64,000 nucleotides of DNA, taken from NCBI RefSeq assembly GCF_013200955.2, contig NZ_CP053697.2:2604001-2668000 (forward strand), in the 5' to 3' direction. The DNA is from Pseudomonas campi (GTDB taxonomy: Bacteria > Pseudomonadota > Gammaproteobacteria > Pseudomonadales > Pseudomonadaceae). Under the pieces are notes generated by a model. It was not told the origin of the DNA and ran no database searches. It worked only from the letters and a program-made list of their open reading frames with translations. How positions within the stretch are numbered: position 1 is the stretch's first letter; every line of letters starts with the position of its first letter. Both the position numbers and the translations under genes were made by a program. This document shows, piece by piece, positions 29,178 to 37,599 of this stretch.

Positions 29178-29492
29178 ATGCAGGACGTACTGCTGCTGAA
29201 GAACAAAGTGAACCAGATGCCACTGGAGAGCGTCCGCGCCATGGTCGAGGAACTGCACCTGGAGGGCCTGGTGACCGGCAGCAAGACGCCGTTCACGCGC
29301 GTGCACTTCAACACCTGCTTTGCCGAGATCGAGGCCCTGCTGCAACGCGCCGGCTATCACCGCCAACTGGACGTGGTCGGCTACCAGGGCCAGGCCTATG
29401 CCCTGTTCGACCCGGCGCGCTGGGAAGCGGTGGAAGTACTGCGCTGGCTGAAGGACTTTGTCGAGGAAGCGCAGATGCAACCCGCTTCCTGA
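29178..29492 (+). CDS. conserved hypothetical small protein
   Basis: 104 aa, soluble, without signal or membrane segment. Start ATG 29178 has AGAGGATCGCCACC upstream. Helical N-terminus (SVRAMVEELHLEG) and a C-terminal RWEAVEVLRWLKDFVEEA helix; no motif recognised. It lies immediately upstream of the nrt control region but ~320 bp from the sigma-54 site, and there is no clear terminator between. Function unknown. Confidence 0.65.
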   Translation: MQDVLLLKNKVNQMPLESVRAMVEELHLEGLVTGSKTPFTRVHFNTCFAEIEALLQRAGYHRQLDVVGYQGQAYALFDPARWEAVEVLRWLKDFVEEAQMQPAS

Positions 29493-29812
29493 GGCTGCCG
29501 CCTTGGGAGTATTGCCAATGCCCTGAACGGGCAACTGGGTACCTGTGCGCCTGCCCGAACCTGCTGGACGGAAATCGAACCAAAAGGGGCCAGTTCGCTC
29601 AAGCCATGCACGCCAATGGCTCAACAAAGTGCAGGGCGCGCGCCTGCCATCCTCATTTTTGTCCTCGGTCACTCGCCCACACACCCGCTATCTCGAATCC
29701 GCACAACCTGCTAACAGACTGATTTATAAGCCTTAATACCTCGCATACCAGAGCCTGGAATGGCGCCGTGGCGGCGACCTTTGCCTTTGCCAGGCACTCC
29801 TGCCCGCAAACC
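29493..29812. other. long non-coding region upstream of the nrtA promoter
   Basis: 320 bp with no convincing gene. It should hold activator sites for the sigma-54 promoter. The best candidate is TGCACGCCAATGGCTCA (29607-29623), which has NtrC-like half-sites at the right N5 spacing (9 of 12 consensus bases). Otherwise nothing was recognised. Confidence 0.4.
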
Positions 29813-29828
29813 TGGCAAGCCCCTTGCT
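29813..29828 (+). promoter_or_regulatory. sigma-54 promoter of nrtABD
   Basis: TGGCAAGCCCCTTGCT fits the -24/-12 consensus with correct spacing. The predicted start is near 29839, 20-odd bases ahead of the first leader hairpin. The architecture is the same as at nasS. Confidence 0.85.
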
Positions 29829-29838
29829 TATACCCATC

Positions 29839-29974
29839 CAAGACCTAACACCCGTCTTCGGATCGCCAACGGCGGTGATCGGGACGAATAGACAAAGACG
29901 TCAAAGGCATCCTGCCCATAGGGGGAGGTTTGTCTGCGACGTCTTTTTTCGTTTCTGATACCAGAGGATCCACC
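29839..29974 (+). promoter_or_regulatory. NasT (ANTAR)-responsive leader RNA of nrtA with overlapping terminator
   Basis: Hairpin P1 (29861-29880) is a seven-bp GATCGCC/GGTGATC stem, with one G-U pair, closing the hexaloop AACGGC. P2 (29891-29902) is GAC-[AAAGAC]-GTC. Both loops have A1 and G4. P2 overlaps the 5' arm of the terminator (AAGACGTC 29895-29902 with GACGTCTT 29938-29945). A further possible pairing, AGACAAA (29890-29896) with TTTGTCT (29929-29935), also competes with the terminator. NasT is the obvious ligand. Confidence 0.87.
29895..29949 (+). terminator. attenuator terminator in the nrtA leader
   Basis: AAGACGTC pairs with GACGTCTT across a 35-nt loop; the 3' arm runs into TTTTTT. 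It is mutually exclusive with hairpin P2. Confidence 0.82.
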
Positions 29975-31357
29975 ATGCACCATTCCACCGTCCGTCGCTC
30001 CCTGCTGAAAAAGACCCTGGCCGGCCTCGGCTGCGCCCTGCTGCTGTCGCCACTGAGCCTGCAGATCGCCCACGCCGCCGATCCCGAGAAGGAAGAACTC
30101 AAGCTCGGCTTCATCAAGCTGACCGACATGGCACCGCTGGCGATTGCCTACGAGAAAGGCTTTTTCGAAGACGAAGGTCTCTACGTCACCCTGGAAGCCC
30201 AGGCCAACTGGAAAGTCCTACTGGATCGGGTAATCACCGGCGAACTGGACGGCGCCCACATGCTGGCCGGCCAACCCCTGGGGGCCACCATTGGGTTCGG
30301 CACCAAGGCCGAAGTGGTCACCGCCTTCTCCATGGATCTCAACGGCAACGGCATCACCATGTCCAACGCCGTCTGGGAAGAAATGAAGAAGCACGTGCCG
30401 ATGGCAGACGGCAAGCCGGTGCACCCGATCAAGGCCGATGCACTGAAACCAGTGATCGAGCAGTACAAGGCCAAGGGCAAGCCCTTCAACCTGGGCATGG
30501 TCTTCCCGGTCTCTACCCATAACTATGAGCTGCGCTACTGGCTGGCCGCCGGCGGCATCAATCCCGGTTACTACGCCCCGGCCAAGGGCGACATCACCGG
30601 CACCCTCAACGCCGATGCCCTGCTCTCGGTCACCCCGCCGCCGCAAATGCCGGCCACCCTCGAAGCCGGCACCATCAGCGGCTACAGCGTGGGCGAACCG
30701 TGGAACCAGGCCGCCGTATTCAAGGGCATCGGCGTGCCGGTGATCACCGATTACGAAATCTGGAAGAACAACCCGGAGAAAGTTCTCGGGGTGTCCAAGG
30801 CCTGGGCAGACGCCAACCCGGAAACCCACAAACGCCTGGTCAAGGCGCTGATCCGCGCCGGCATGTGGCTGGATGCAAACGGCAACGCCAACCGCAAGGA
30901 AGCCGTGGAAATCCTCTCGCGGCCGGAATACGTCGGCGCCGACGCCAAGGTGATCGCCAACTCGATGACCGGCACCTTCGAGTACGAGAAGGGTGACAAG
31001 CGCGAAGTACCGGACTTCAACGTGTTCTTCCGCTACAACGCCACCTACCCCTACTACTCGGACGCCATCTGGTACCTGACCCAGATGCGCCGCTGGGGCC
31101 AGATCGGCGAAGCCAAGCCGGACAGCTGGTACCTCGATATCGCCAAGCAGGTCTACCTGCCGGCGGTTTACCAGAGTGCCGCCAGCGAACTGGTCGCCGA
31201 AGGCAAGGCCAAGGCCGAAGACTTCCCGGCCAGCAGTGAAGAAGGCTTCCGTGCGCCGAGCAACGAGTTCATCGATGGCCTGACCTACGACGGGCGCAAA
31301 CCGAACGAGTACATCAACCAATTCAAGATTGGCCTGAAACCCGACTCCGTTCTGTAA
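29975..31357 (+). CDS. nrtA: nitrate ABC transporter substrate-binding protein
   Basis: Periplasmic nitrate/nitrite-binding protein of the CmpA/NrtA family, 460 aa. The N-terminus [20 protein letters not shown] contains a twin-arginine (RRxLLK) signal, suggesting Tat export, with cleavage after ...QIAHA. The mature part shares [39 protein letters not shown] and MRRWGQIGE with NasS. Start ATG 29975 is preceded by AGAGGATCCACC. Its TAA stop is the first base triplet of MITE-like copy 2, which separates it from nrtB. Confidence 0.93.
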   Translation: MHHSTVRRSLLKKTLAGLGCALLLSPLSLQIAHAADPEKEELKLGFIKLTDMAPLAIAYEKGFFEDEGLYVTLEAQANWKVLLDRVITGELDGAHMLAGQPLGATIGFGTKAEVVTAFSMDLNGNGITMSNAVWEEMKKHVPMADGKPVHPIKADALKPVIEQYKAKGKPFNLGMVFPVSTHNYELRYWLAAGGINPGYYAPAKGDITGTLNADALLSVTPPPQMPATLEAGTISGYSVGEPWNQAAVFKGIGVPVITDYEIWKNNPEKVLGVSKAWADANPETHKRLVKALIRAGMWLDANGNANRKEAVEILSRPEYVGADAKVIANSMTGTFEYEKGDKREVPDFNVFFRYNATYPYYSDAIWYLTQMRRWGQIGEAKPDSWYLDIAKQVYLPAVYQSAASELVAEGKAKAEDFPASSEEGFRAPSNEFIDGLTYDGRKPNEYINQFKIGLKPDSVL

Positions 31358-31500
31358 GAGCCGGTTCACGATCTCGCGAGCTAGAGCCATACAAGGCAAA
31401 AACAGGCGAGGAAGCGGAGTTTACGAGCTGTAAATGAGCATTCCGAGCCTGTTTTTAACGCCGTAGGGCCGACGCGCAGCAGAGCGTGAACAGGTTCTAA
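31355..31500 (+). mobile_element. MITE-like element, copy 2 (146 bp)
   Basis: The shortest and probably basal copy. Termini TAAGAGCCGGTTCACG and, reversed, TTAGAACCTGTTCACG are imperfect inverted repeats. The core contains GAGCTAGAG, ACAAGGC and GCGGAGTTTACGAGCTGTAA. It sits inside the nrtA-nrtB gap and supplies the nrtA stop codon. No coding capacity. Confidence 0.78.
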
Positions 31501-31561
31501 GCATCACCACTGCCCCAGGAAGCCGGGCATTCCGGCTCCCCTTTGCTTCGAGGACAAGACG

Positions 31562-32551
31562 ATGAGCAACCCCGCCGTCGCCCAGCCTATCCAAGACACC
31601 CTTAAATCCGCCCGCAGCGCTGCTCTCAAAAAGTGGCTGCCCACTGTACTGATGCCGCTGATCGGTATCCTCGCTTTCCTGCTGTTCTGGCAGTTGGCTG
31701 CCGGCAGCATCGATACCAGCCTCGGCAAGTTCCCCGGCCCCACCCAGGTGGCCAGCCAATTCAGCAGCCTGGTCGGAGAGCACCTGCGTGAAGCGGACAA
31801 GGCCGATGCGTTCTATGAGCGCCAGGAAAAGCGCAACGCCGAGAAACTGGCCAAGGATCCCGAAGCCCAGGTCAGCATTCGTCCCTACACCGGCAAGCCG
31901 ACCTTCTTCAAACAGATATTCACCAGCCTCTACACGGTGATGACCGGTTTCGTCATCGCCTCCCTGGTAGCGATTCCGCTAGGCATCGTCTGCGGCCTGA
32001 GCAAACCCATCTACAACGCAGTCAATCCGCTGATCCAGGTGTTCAAGCCAGTCTCACCGCTGGCCTGGCTGCCCCTGGTGACCATGGTGGTCAGCGCCGT
32101 GTACACCAGCAACGATCCGTTGTTCGCCAAGTCCTTCATCACCTCGGCGATCACCGTGGCCCTGTGCTGTTTGTGGCCCACCGTGATCAACACCACCGTC
32201 GGCGTAGCCAATCTGGACAAGGACCTGCAGAACGTCAGCCGCGTGCTCAGCCTGTCGCCCCTGTCGCATGTGCGCCGAATCGTCCTGCCGGCTGCCATGC
32301 CGATGATCTTCACCGGCCTGCGCCTGTCCCTGGCCACCGGCTGGATGGTGCTGATCGCCGCAGAAATGCTGGCGCAGAACCCCGGCCTGGGCAAATTCAT
32401 CTGGGACGAATTCCAGAACGGCAGCTCCAACTCGCTCGGTCGGATCATGGTGGCGGTGATCGTCATCGGCCTGATCGGCTTCGTCCTCGACCGCCTCATG
32501 CTCATGCTCCAGCGTCATGCCAGTTGGGACAAGAACGCCGACCTGCGCTAA
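31562..32551 (+). CDS. nrtB: nitrate ABC transporter permease
   Basis: Inner-membrane permease, 329 aa. About six helices begin with VLMPLIGILAFLLFWQLA. A long periplasmic insertion (residues ~60-115) follows, then the transport permease domain with the ABC-interacting EAA-like motif (NVSRVLSLSPLSHVRRIVLPAAMPMIFTGLR). Matches the NtrB-type nitrate permeases. Preceded by GAGGACAAGACG. It is 204 bp downstream of nrtA because of the inserted repeat, and 24 bp from nrtD. Confidence 0.93.
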   Translation: MSNPAVAQPIQDTLKSARSAALKKWLPTVLMPLIGILAFLLFWQLAAGSIDTSLGKFPGPTQVASQFSSLVGEHLREADKADAFYERQEKRNAEKLAKDPEAQVSIRPYTGKPTFFKQIFTSLYTVMTGFVIASLVAIPLGIVCGLSKPIYNAVNPLIQVFKPVSPLAWLPLVTMVVSAVYTSNDPLFAKSFITSAITVALCCLWPTVINTTVGVANLDKDLQNVSRVLSLSPLSHVRRIVLPAAMPMIFTGLRLSLATGWMVLIAAEMLAQNPGLGKFIWDEFQNGSSNSLGRIMVAVIVIGLIGFVLDRLMLMLQRHASWDKNADLR

Positions 32552-32575
32552 CGACCGCCAATTTAGGAGTCCGCC

Positions 32576-33370
32576 ATGAACAATGCACACCTCGAACTGA
32601 CCGGCGTCGGCATCAGCTTTCCCACCGACAAGGGCCTGTTCTGCGCCCTGCAGAACGTCAACCTGAAGATCAGCAAAGGCGAGTTCGTCTCGCTGATCGG
32701 CCACTCCGGCTGCGGCAAGTCGACCGTACTGAACATCGTCGCCGGCCTCTACCAGGCCACTACCGGCGGGGTGATCCTCGACGGCCGCGAGGTCAACTCG
32801 CCCGGCCCGGAACGCGCGGTGGTCTTCCAGAACCACAGCCTGCTGCCCTGGCTGAGCAGCTACCAGAACATCGAACTGGCCGTGCGCCAGGTGTTCCAGG
32901 GCAAGAAATCGCGCAGCGAGATGCGCGACTGGATCGAGCACAACCTCGAGTTGGTGCACATGACCCACGCCCGCGACAAACGCCCCAGCGAGATTTCCGG
33001 CGGCATGAAACAGCGCATCGGCATCGCCCGCGCCCTGGCCATGGAACCCAAGGTACTGCTGATGGACGAGCCGTTCGGCGCCCTCGACGCGTTGACCCGC
33101 GCCCACCTGCAGGACTCGCTGATGGAGATCCATGCCGAACTGGGCAACACGGTGATCATGATCACCCACGATGTCGACGAGGCAGTGCTGCTGTCCGACC
33201 GCATCGTGATGATGAGCAACGGCCCGGCGGCGACCATCGGCGATATCCTCCACGTCGAACTGGAGCGCCCCCGCGAACGCATGGCGCTGGCCCATGATCC
33301 GCGCTACCACGAATACCGCGCGGCGGTGCTGGAGTTCCTCTACCAGCGCCAGCAGCGCCCTGCTGCCTAG
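32576..33370 (+). CDS. nrtD: nitrate ABC transporter ATP-binding protein
   Basis: ATPase of the nitrate importer, 264 aa. Walker A GHSGCGKST (~residue 44), Q-loop VVFQNHSLLPW, signature SEISGGMKQRIGIARALA, Walker B VLLMDEPFGALD, and the switch His in MITHDVDEA. Unlike cyanobacterial NrtC it has no NrtA-like extension. It closes the operon and is followed by a terminator. No nitrate or nitrite reductase genes follow in this window. Confidence 0.94.
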   Translation: MNNAHLELTGVGISFPTDKGLFCALQNVNLKISKGEFVSLIGHSGCGKSTVLNIVAGLYQATTGGVILDGREVNSPGPERAVVFQNHSLLPWLSSYQNIELAVRQVFQGKKSRSEMRDWIEHNLELVHMTHARDKRPSEISGGMKQRIGIARALAMEPKVLLMDEPFGALDALTRAHLQDSLMEIHAELGNTVIMITHDVDEAVLLSDRIVMMSNGPAATIGDILHVELERPRERMALAHDPRYHEYRAAVLEFLYQRQQRPAA

Positions 33371-33393
33371 TTTTCCGGCCTGCCGGCCCCCTC

Positions 33394-33424
33394 GAAAGCC
33401 CGACCTCGTGTCGGGCTTTCTTTT
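33394..33424 (+). terminator. intrinsic terminator of nrtABD
   Basis: GAAAGCCCGAC/GTCGGGCTTTC stem followed by TTTT, 24 bases after nrtD. Confidence 0.9.
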
Positions 33425-33528
33425 GCCCGCCATAACCCCAGGGAATCACTGCCATAAGCACTGGCGCTTTTACATCGCCGGCGCCTGCCCCTACCCTCGC
33501 CTCTAACAAAAACAAACGAGAAATAGCC

Positions 33529-33900
33529 ATGCCCTACAGCGTCTATATCGCCGCGATCCTGTCTCTGCTGCTGATCGCCCTGTCACTCAACATCACCCGT
33601 CTGCGCATGCGTCATCAGATCGCCTTCGGCGACGGTGGCAAGAGCGACCTGCTCAAGGCCGTGCGTGCCCATGGCAACAGCCTGGAACAGTCGGTGCTGT
33701 TCATCGTCCTGCTCTACCTGGGGGAAACCAGTGGACAGATCAGCCCGGCGCTGACCGCAGCCCTCGGCTTCGCCTTCATCATGCTGCGCCTGCTCTACTG
33801 CGCCGGCCTGTTCGCCCGTCTGCTCCTGCTGCGCCAGGCCAGCCATGGCCTGACCGTGCTGGTACAACTGGCCGTCAGCGTGCTCCTGCTGCTGCCGTAA
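33529..33900 (+). CDS. MAPEG family membrane protein
   Basis: 123-aa, four-helix membrane protein related to microsomal glutathione transferases. The family signature appears as RMRHQIAFGDGG...AVRAHGNSLEQSVLFIVLLYL in the first half and FIMLRLLYCAGLF in the second. It may act on lipophilic electrophiles or peroxides; this is inferred from the family. Its TAA stop overlaps the ATG of the next gene. Confidence 0.88.
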   Translation: MPYSVYIAAILSLLLIALSLNITRLRMRHQIAFGDGGKSDLLKAVRAHGNSLEQSVLFIVLLYLGETSGQISPALTAALGFAFIMLRLLYCAGLFARLLLLRQASHGLTVLVQLAVSVLLLLP

Positions 33901-34361
33901 TGAGCAGCGACGAACAGAAGATCGCCCTCTACCGCCGGGTCAACGGTTTCACTGGGCCGCTAGCGCGCAGCGCCTGGCACTGGCGCACGCGCTGGCTGGC
34001 ACGCCTGCTGGCGCAGCTGATCTGGCGCAAGAACCGTGGCCGACCTCAGCACGGTACCCTGGCCATCGCCGAGGAGTGGCGCCGGCTGTTCGGCCTGCCG
34101 CAGTTCTGGCACATCGAGCGCCTGGAGGACGATACCGCCTACTGCGAGATCCGCTTTCCCTGCGCGCTGGAAGGCAGCGGCGACGTGGCCGCCTGCCAGC
34201 GCCTGATGGAGTACGACCGTGCCCTACTGAAGAAAATCGGCGGGCAGCTGGTGGTGCTGCAATCGCGCGCCGACCCAAAGGTGCGCGGCGCCTGCCAGGT
34301 GGCCATCCGCCGGATCGATGACCCGCGCAGCGACCTGATCCCGGCGCGCCTGCTCGACTGA
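33900..34361 (+). CDS. conserved hypothetical protein
   Basis: 153-aa soluble protein, Trp- and Arg-rich, with no signal. Conserved-looking blocks are LTWRTRWLARLLAQLIWRKNRG-like near the N-terminus and YCEIRFPCALEGSGDVAACQRLMEYDRAL in the centre, where two Cys (CALEG, ACQRL) are spaced 12 residues apart. It may be a small cysteine-based sensor, but no family was recognised. Translationally coupled to the MAPEG gene by a one-base overlap. Confidence 0.65.
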   Translation: MSSDEQKIALYRRVNGFTGPLARSAWHWRTRWLARLLAQLIWRKNRGRPQHGTLAIAEEWRRLFGLPQFWHIERLEDDTAYCEIRFPCALEGSGDVAACQRLMEYDRALLKKIGGQLVVLQSRADPKVRGACQVAIRRIDDPRSDLIPARLLD

Positions 34362-34440
34362 TCCGCCCCTGGCTTGCCCACTGCCGCCGCAATAGAGAAG
34401 ATGGCGCCGGCAGTCCTGCCAGGGAAATGGAGCCACCGAC

Positions 34441-35355
34441 GTGCGCCTGGAAATGAAACACCTGCGCCTGGTGCGCAGCATCAGCCAGACCGGCAACCTG
34501 ACTCGCGCCGCCGAGGCGCTGTTCATCTCGCAACCGGCATTGAGCAAGCAACTGGCCGAACTGGAAGAACGCCTGGGCCTGGCCCTGTTCCAGCGTACGC
34601 AGAAGGCCATGCTGCCGACCGAGGCCGGCCTGGCCTTCGATGACCACGCCCAGCGCATTCTCGGCGACGTGGCGGTGCTGGAGGAGCATCTGGAGCGTTT
34701 TGCTCGCGGCGACTCCGGACGCCTGCGCCTGGCCATCGACCGCATGCACCTGAGCGACTGGCTGGCGGACTTCCTGCAAGAATTCCGCCGACGCTTCCCG
34801 CAGATCGAGGTGCAGGTCAAACAGGTGCCCAACCTGCTCGACAGCCTGCTAGCCCACGACTGCGATATCGCCATCCTCGGCGAAACCAGCGCGGCCAGCG
34901 GGGTCAACTGGCTGGCACTGAATCGTGACGAGATAGTCGCCATCCTGCCGCCGAACCATGCCCTAGGTACCAAACCCTGGCTGGAGGCCAGCGACCTGGC
35001 CGGAGCCGACCTGCTCTACCACTTCAAGCTGGAGCAGTCCTTGCTCTATCGCCGCTACCTGCACCCGCAGCGCATCGAGCTGGGCTCGCTGCAGCATATC
35101 CAGGACATCGCCACGATCATCGCCCTGGTGCGCGCCGGCCTGGGCATCAGCCTGCTGCCCCGGCGCCAGTTACAGGGTGACGAAAGTGGCTTGCTGGTCC
35201 GGCCGGTGGGCGCCAGCGGCATGGCCTTCCGCTGGCAAGCCGCCGTGGCCAGCGACGAACGCCGGCCCTTCGTGCAAGGCGCGCTGCAGTTGTTGCAGGC
35301 GCAGCTGTATCAGCCTGCCGGCCTCACGTCGGCAGTTCCACCAGCCAACCCTTGA
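34441..35355 (+). CDS. LysR-family transcriptional regulator
   Basis: 304 aa from GTG 34441 (300 from the ATG at 34453). The N-terminal winged helix-turn-helix is RLVRSISQTGNLTRAAEALFISQPALSKQLAELEERLG (residues ~8-45). A LysR substrate-binding domain of periplasmic-protein fold covers ~90-295. The opening LEMKHLRLV resembles MetR-like regulators, but no metE/metH target is adjacent. Its 3' end overlaps the convergent hydrolase gene by 32 bp. Target genes unknown. Confidence 0.88.
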   Translation: MRLEMKHLRLVRSISQTGNLTRAAEALFISQPALSKQLAELEERLGLALFQRTQKAMLPTEAGLAFDDHAQRILGDVAVLEEHLERFARGDSGRLRLAIDRMHLSDWLADFLQEFRRRFPQIEVQVKQVPNLLDSLLAHDCDIAILGETSAASGVNWLALNRDEIVAILPPNHALGTKPWLEASDLAGADLLYHFKLEQSLLYRRYLHPQRIELGSLQHIQDIATIIALVRAGLGISLLPRRQLQGDESGLLVRPVGASGMAFRWQAAVASDERRPFVQGALQLLQAQLYQPAGLTSAVPPANP

Positions 35356-36157
35356 CGCACGCCACCACGCCCTGCGGCGCCTTCAACCAGGCGCTGTGTG
35401 GGTTCTCATGGGGCGGGCGCGGTGACGCCAGCTGCTCGATACGGGGTTCAGCCTGAATCAGCTCGGCCAGGCCACGGGTCGAGGCCAGCGGGGCGAAGTT
35501 GTCGTCGGCGATCTGGATATACAGCGAGTTCACCCGACTGTGGCTGGGTGGCGCCAGTGACAGGCCGAGGTGGCGATAATTGCCACTGAACGCCACCCGT
35601 CCCCAGTCGCGCATCAGCCGCCGCGGCTCATGGCCGCCGAAGCCGATGCGCTTGCCCGGCAGATGGCCGAACGTGCTGGCCAGCAGGTTGCACAGGAGTG
35701 CCACGCTGGGTGTGAGCAAACGCCCCAGGCCCGTCCAGTGGCGGTAGTGGATATTGCCGCAGGCCACGCCCACCACCGGCACCCGACTGGCGGGATTGGC
35801 CGCGGCATACAGGGTGGCGATATGCCCACCGAGGCTATGCCCCAGCAGCACCGGCTGGGTATCGGGAAAATGCCGCTGGGCCACCAGCAGCAACTTGGGC
35901 AGGAACTCCTCGACCAGTTGCCGATAGCCATAATTGAAGCGCCAGCCAGGCCGCGGCAGGCTTTCCCCCTGCCCTGGCCAGTCGGTGGTCAGCACGTTGT
36001 AGCCGGCGCCCACCAGCACCTGGGCCAGCATCGCGTATTTGCGCGCCGTGACCCCAAGGGCCGGCAGGACGATCACCGTGCGCTGGGCCTGCCGCGCCGG
36101 ATAACAGGTGACCGGGCAGGTGAACTGGCTGTTGGAAAACTGCAGGGCATCGACCAT
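35324..36157 (-). CDS. alpha/beta hydrolase
   Basis: 277 aa from ATG 36157, preceded by AGGAGAAGGCGAC; the open frame upstream is not coding. The nucleophile elbow is GHSLGG (~residue 108), the oxyanion region is LPALGVTARKYAMLAQVL, and a candidate catalytic His is in the PPHENPHSAWL segment near the C-terminus. It resembles small serine hydrolases of the lysophospholipase/YheT-like group; substrate unknown. Convergent and overlapping with the LysR gene. Confidence 0.8.
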   Translation of the reverse strand: MVDALQFSNSQFTCPVTCYPARQAQRTVIVLPALGVTARKYAMLAQVLVGAGYNVLTTDWPGQGESLPRPGWRFNYGYRQLVEEFLPKLLLVAQRHFPDTQPVLLGHSLGGHIATLYAAANPASRVPVVGVACGNIHYRHWTGLGRLLTPSVALLCNLLASTFGHLPGKRIGFGGHEPRRLMRDWGRVAFSGNYRHLGLSLAPPSHSRVNSLYIQIADDNFAPLASTRGLAELIQAEPRIEQLASPRPPHENPHSAWLKAPQGVVACVKGWLVELPT

Positions 36158-36273
36158 GTCGCCTTCTCCTGAATACTGTTGGGCGGCTCTGGGCGAATCT
36201 AGAGCAACTGCTCTAGCAACTCCAGCACAATCCACGCGGCAACATGCCCAGCCCGCGAGGCCAAATCGCAGGC

Positions 36274-36297
36274 AAAAAAAAGCCGCGAAACGCGGCC
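36274..36297 (-). terminator. intrinsic terminator (minus strand)
   Basis: GGCCGCG/CGCGGCT-type stem around a TTT loop, followed on the minus strand by TTTTTTT. It ends the small gene at 36324-36536. Confidence 0.8.
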
Positions 36298-36323
36298 GAG
36301 AAACAAGCACAGCAACTACTTAA

Positions 36324-36536
36324 CTACGAGGCATGTTCCGCCCTCTGTGTGACAGCCTCATGACCAGCGCTGGACGGCGTGGCCCCCTCAAGTGGCAACG
36401 GATGCGGCGCGCTGAGTCGCTGCTGCAGGCGCTCGACGAATTGGCCGGCCTCCTGATGCGAAGCAAAAGGCACCACACACAAACCAAGCTGGACGACCCA
36501 GCCGCGCTCGGCGACTTCGCTCATGCTGATATCCAT
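36324..36536 (-). CDS. hypothetical small protein
   Basis: 70 aa: MDISMSEVAERGWVVQL... with a likely helix FASHQEAGQFVERLQQRL and a low-complexity Pro/Glu/His tail. A GGGGG-containing Shine-Dalgarno lies upstream and a strong terminator directly downstream, supporting this strand over the overlapping plus-strand frame. No function recognised. Confidence 0.55.
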   Translation of the reverse strand: MDISMSEVAERGWVVQLGLCVVPFASHQEAGQFVERLQQRLSAPHPLPLEGATPSSAGHEAVTQRAEHAS

Positions 36537-36681
36537 TGGTGAATCCCCCTCAGTGAAGATGACGGCAATGCGAGATTAGGCCGCCAAGGTGATAGTTCAA
36601 AGCCTGATTTGTTCTAAGCCTATGCACCCAGGTAATGAACAAAAAACAGGCACGCAGCGCTCTGCAATGCACCTTTAAAGC

Positions 36682-37596
36682 TCACGCGCTGAGCCGCTCA
36701 CGCAGACGGCCGAGCATGCCCAGCAGACTGCCAACCCGCTCCCGCTCGGGCTGTTCGCGTGGCACCTCGGCCAGGCGCGTGACCACCTGCTGCGGCTGCG
36801 CGCGGTAGATCAGCGCCTGCTCGGCTGCGGCGCGCAGGCCCTTATCGAACAGGCCGCGGCGGATCGGTTTGGGCAGGTAGCGGAAGATCTGCGCTTCGTT
36901 GATCAGCTTGAGCAGCGCCTGGGTATCGCAGAACGGCGTCACCACCAGGCTGAGCAACTTCGGATGGGCCTGGGCCAGGCTCTTGAGCAGCGGTGCGGTG
37001 TCTTCGCCGGCCAAGCGCAGGTCGCTGACCAGCAGATCGACCCGCTCGTTGTTAAGCACCTGCAACGCCTCGCTCAGGCTGGCGGCGCGCAGCAGACGAT
37101 GGCCGCCGGTCATGCAGAAGGCGCCCACGCAGTCGAAAGTTTCTTCGGCCTCGTCGAGTAACAGCAGGTTAAGACTGATCGCTGGCGCCGCTTGCAGCGG
37201 CAGTGGTGGCAGGGCTTGCCGGTGTTGCGCCAACTGTGCCGCCTGGCGCAGGGTGAAGGCCATCTCCTGCGGGTCCCAGGGCTTGGTCAGGTAACGGAAG
37301 ATGCCGCCGCTATTGAGCGCCTCCATCGCCGCCTCCAGGTCGGAATAGCCGGTCAGCAGGATGCGCATGGCGTCCGGCTGCAGCTCGCGGGCCTGGGCCA
37401 GCAGCTCGGCGCCACTCATCTGCGGCATGCGCTGGTCGCTGACGATCACCTGCACCTGCTCATGGCGCAGGCGTTCCAGGGCGCGGCGCGGGTCGCTCTC
37501 GGTGAGCACCTCGTAGTCACGGCGAAACTGCAGGGCCAGGCTGCGCAGGATGCGCTCCTCGTCGTCGACGAAGAGGATGCGGATCGGTTGGTTCAT
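36682..37596 (-). CDS. response regulator with two receiver domains
   Basis: 304 aa. REC1 (residues ~5-120) has the acidic pair in FVDDEERIL, phospho-acceptor Asp in VIVSDQRMPQMSG, Thr in ILLTGYSD and Lys in YLTKPWDP. REC2 (~142-260) has LLLDEAEE, DLLVSDLRLAGED and YLPKPIRRG. The remaining ~45 residues contain no DNA-binding or enzymatic domain. Its start lies 3 bp after the stop of the histidine kinase gene; the two almost certainly signal together. Output is presumably by protein contact. Confidence 0.87.
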   Translation of the reverse strand: MNQPIRILFVDDEERILRSLALQFRRDYEVLTESDPRRALERLRHEQVQVIVSDQRMPQMSGAELLAQARELQPDAMRILLTGYSDLEAAMEALNSGGIFRYLTKPWDPQEMAFTLRQAAQLAQHRQALPPLPLQAAPAISLNLLLLDEAEETFDCVGAFCMTGGHRLLRAASLSEALQVLNNERVDLLVSDLRLAGEDTAPLLKSLAQAHPKLLSLVVTPFCDTQALLKLINEAQIFRYLPKPIRRGLFDKGLRAAAEQALIYRAQPQQVVTRLAEVPREQPERERVGSLLGMLGRLRERLSA

Positions 37597-37599
37597 GGG

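Noticed and set aside
29768..29785. TGGCGGCGACCTTTGC as a sigma-54 site
   Set aside because: The GG-to-GC spacing is one base too long; the site at 29813-29828 has exact spacing and sits properly before the leader.
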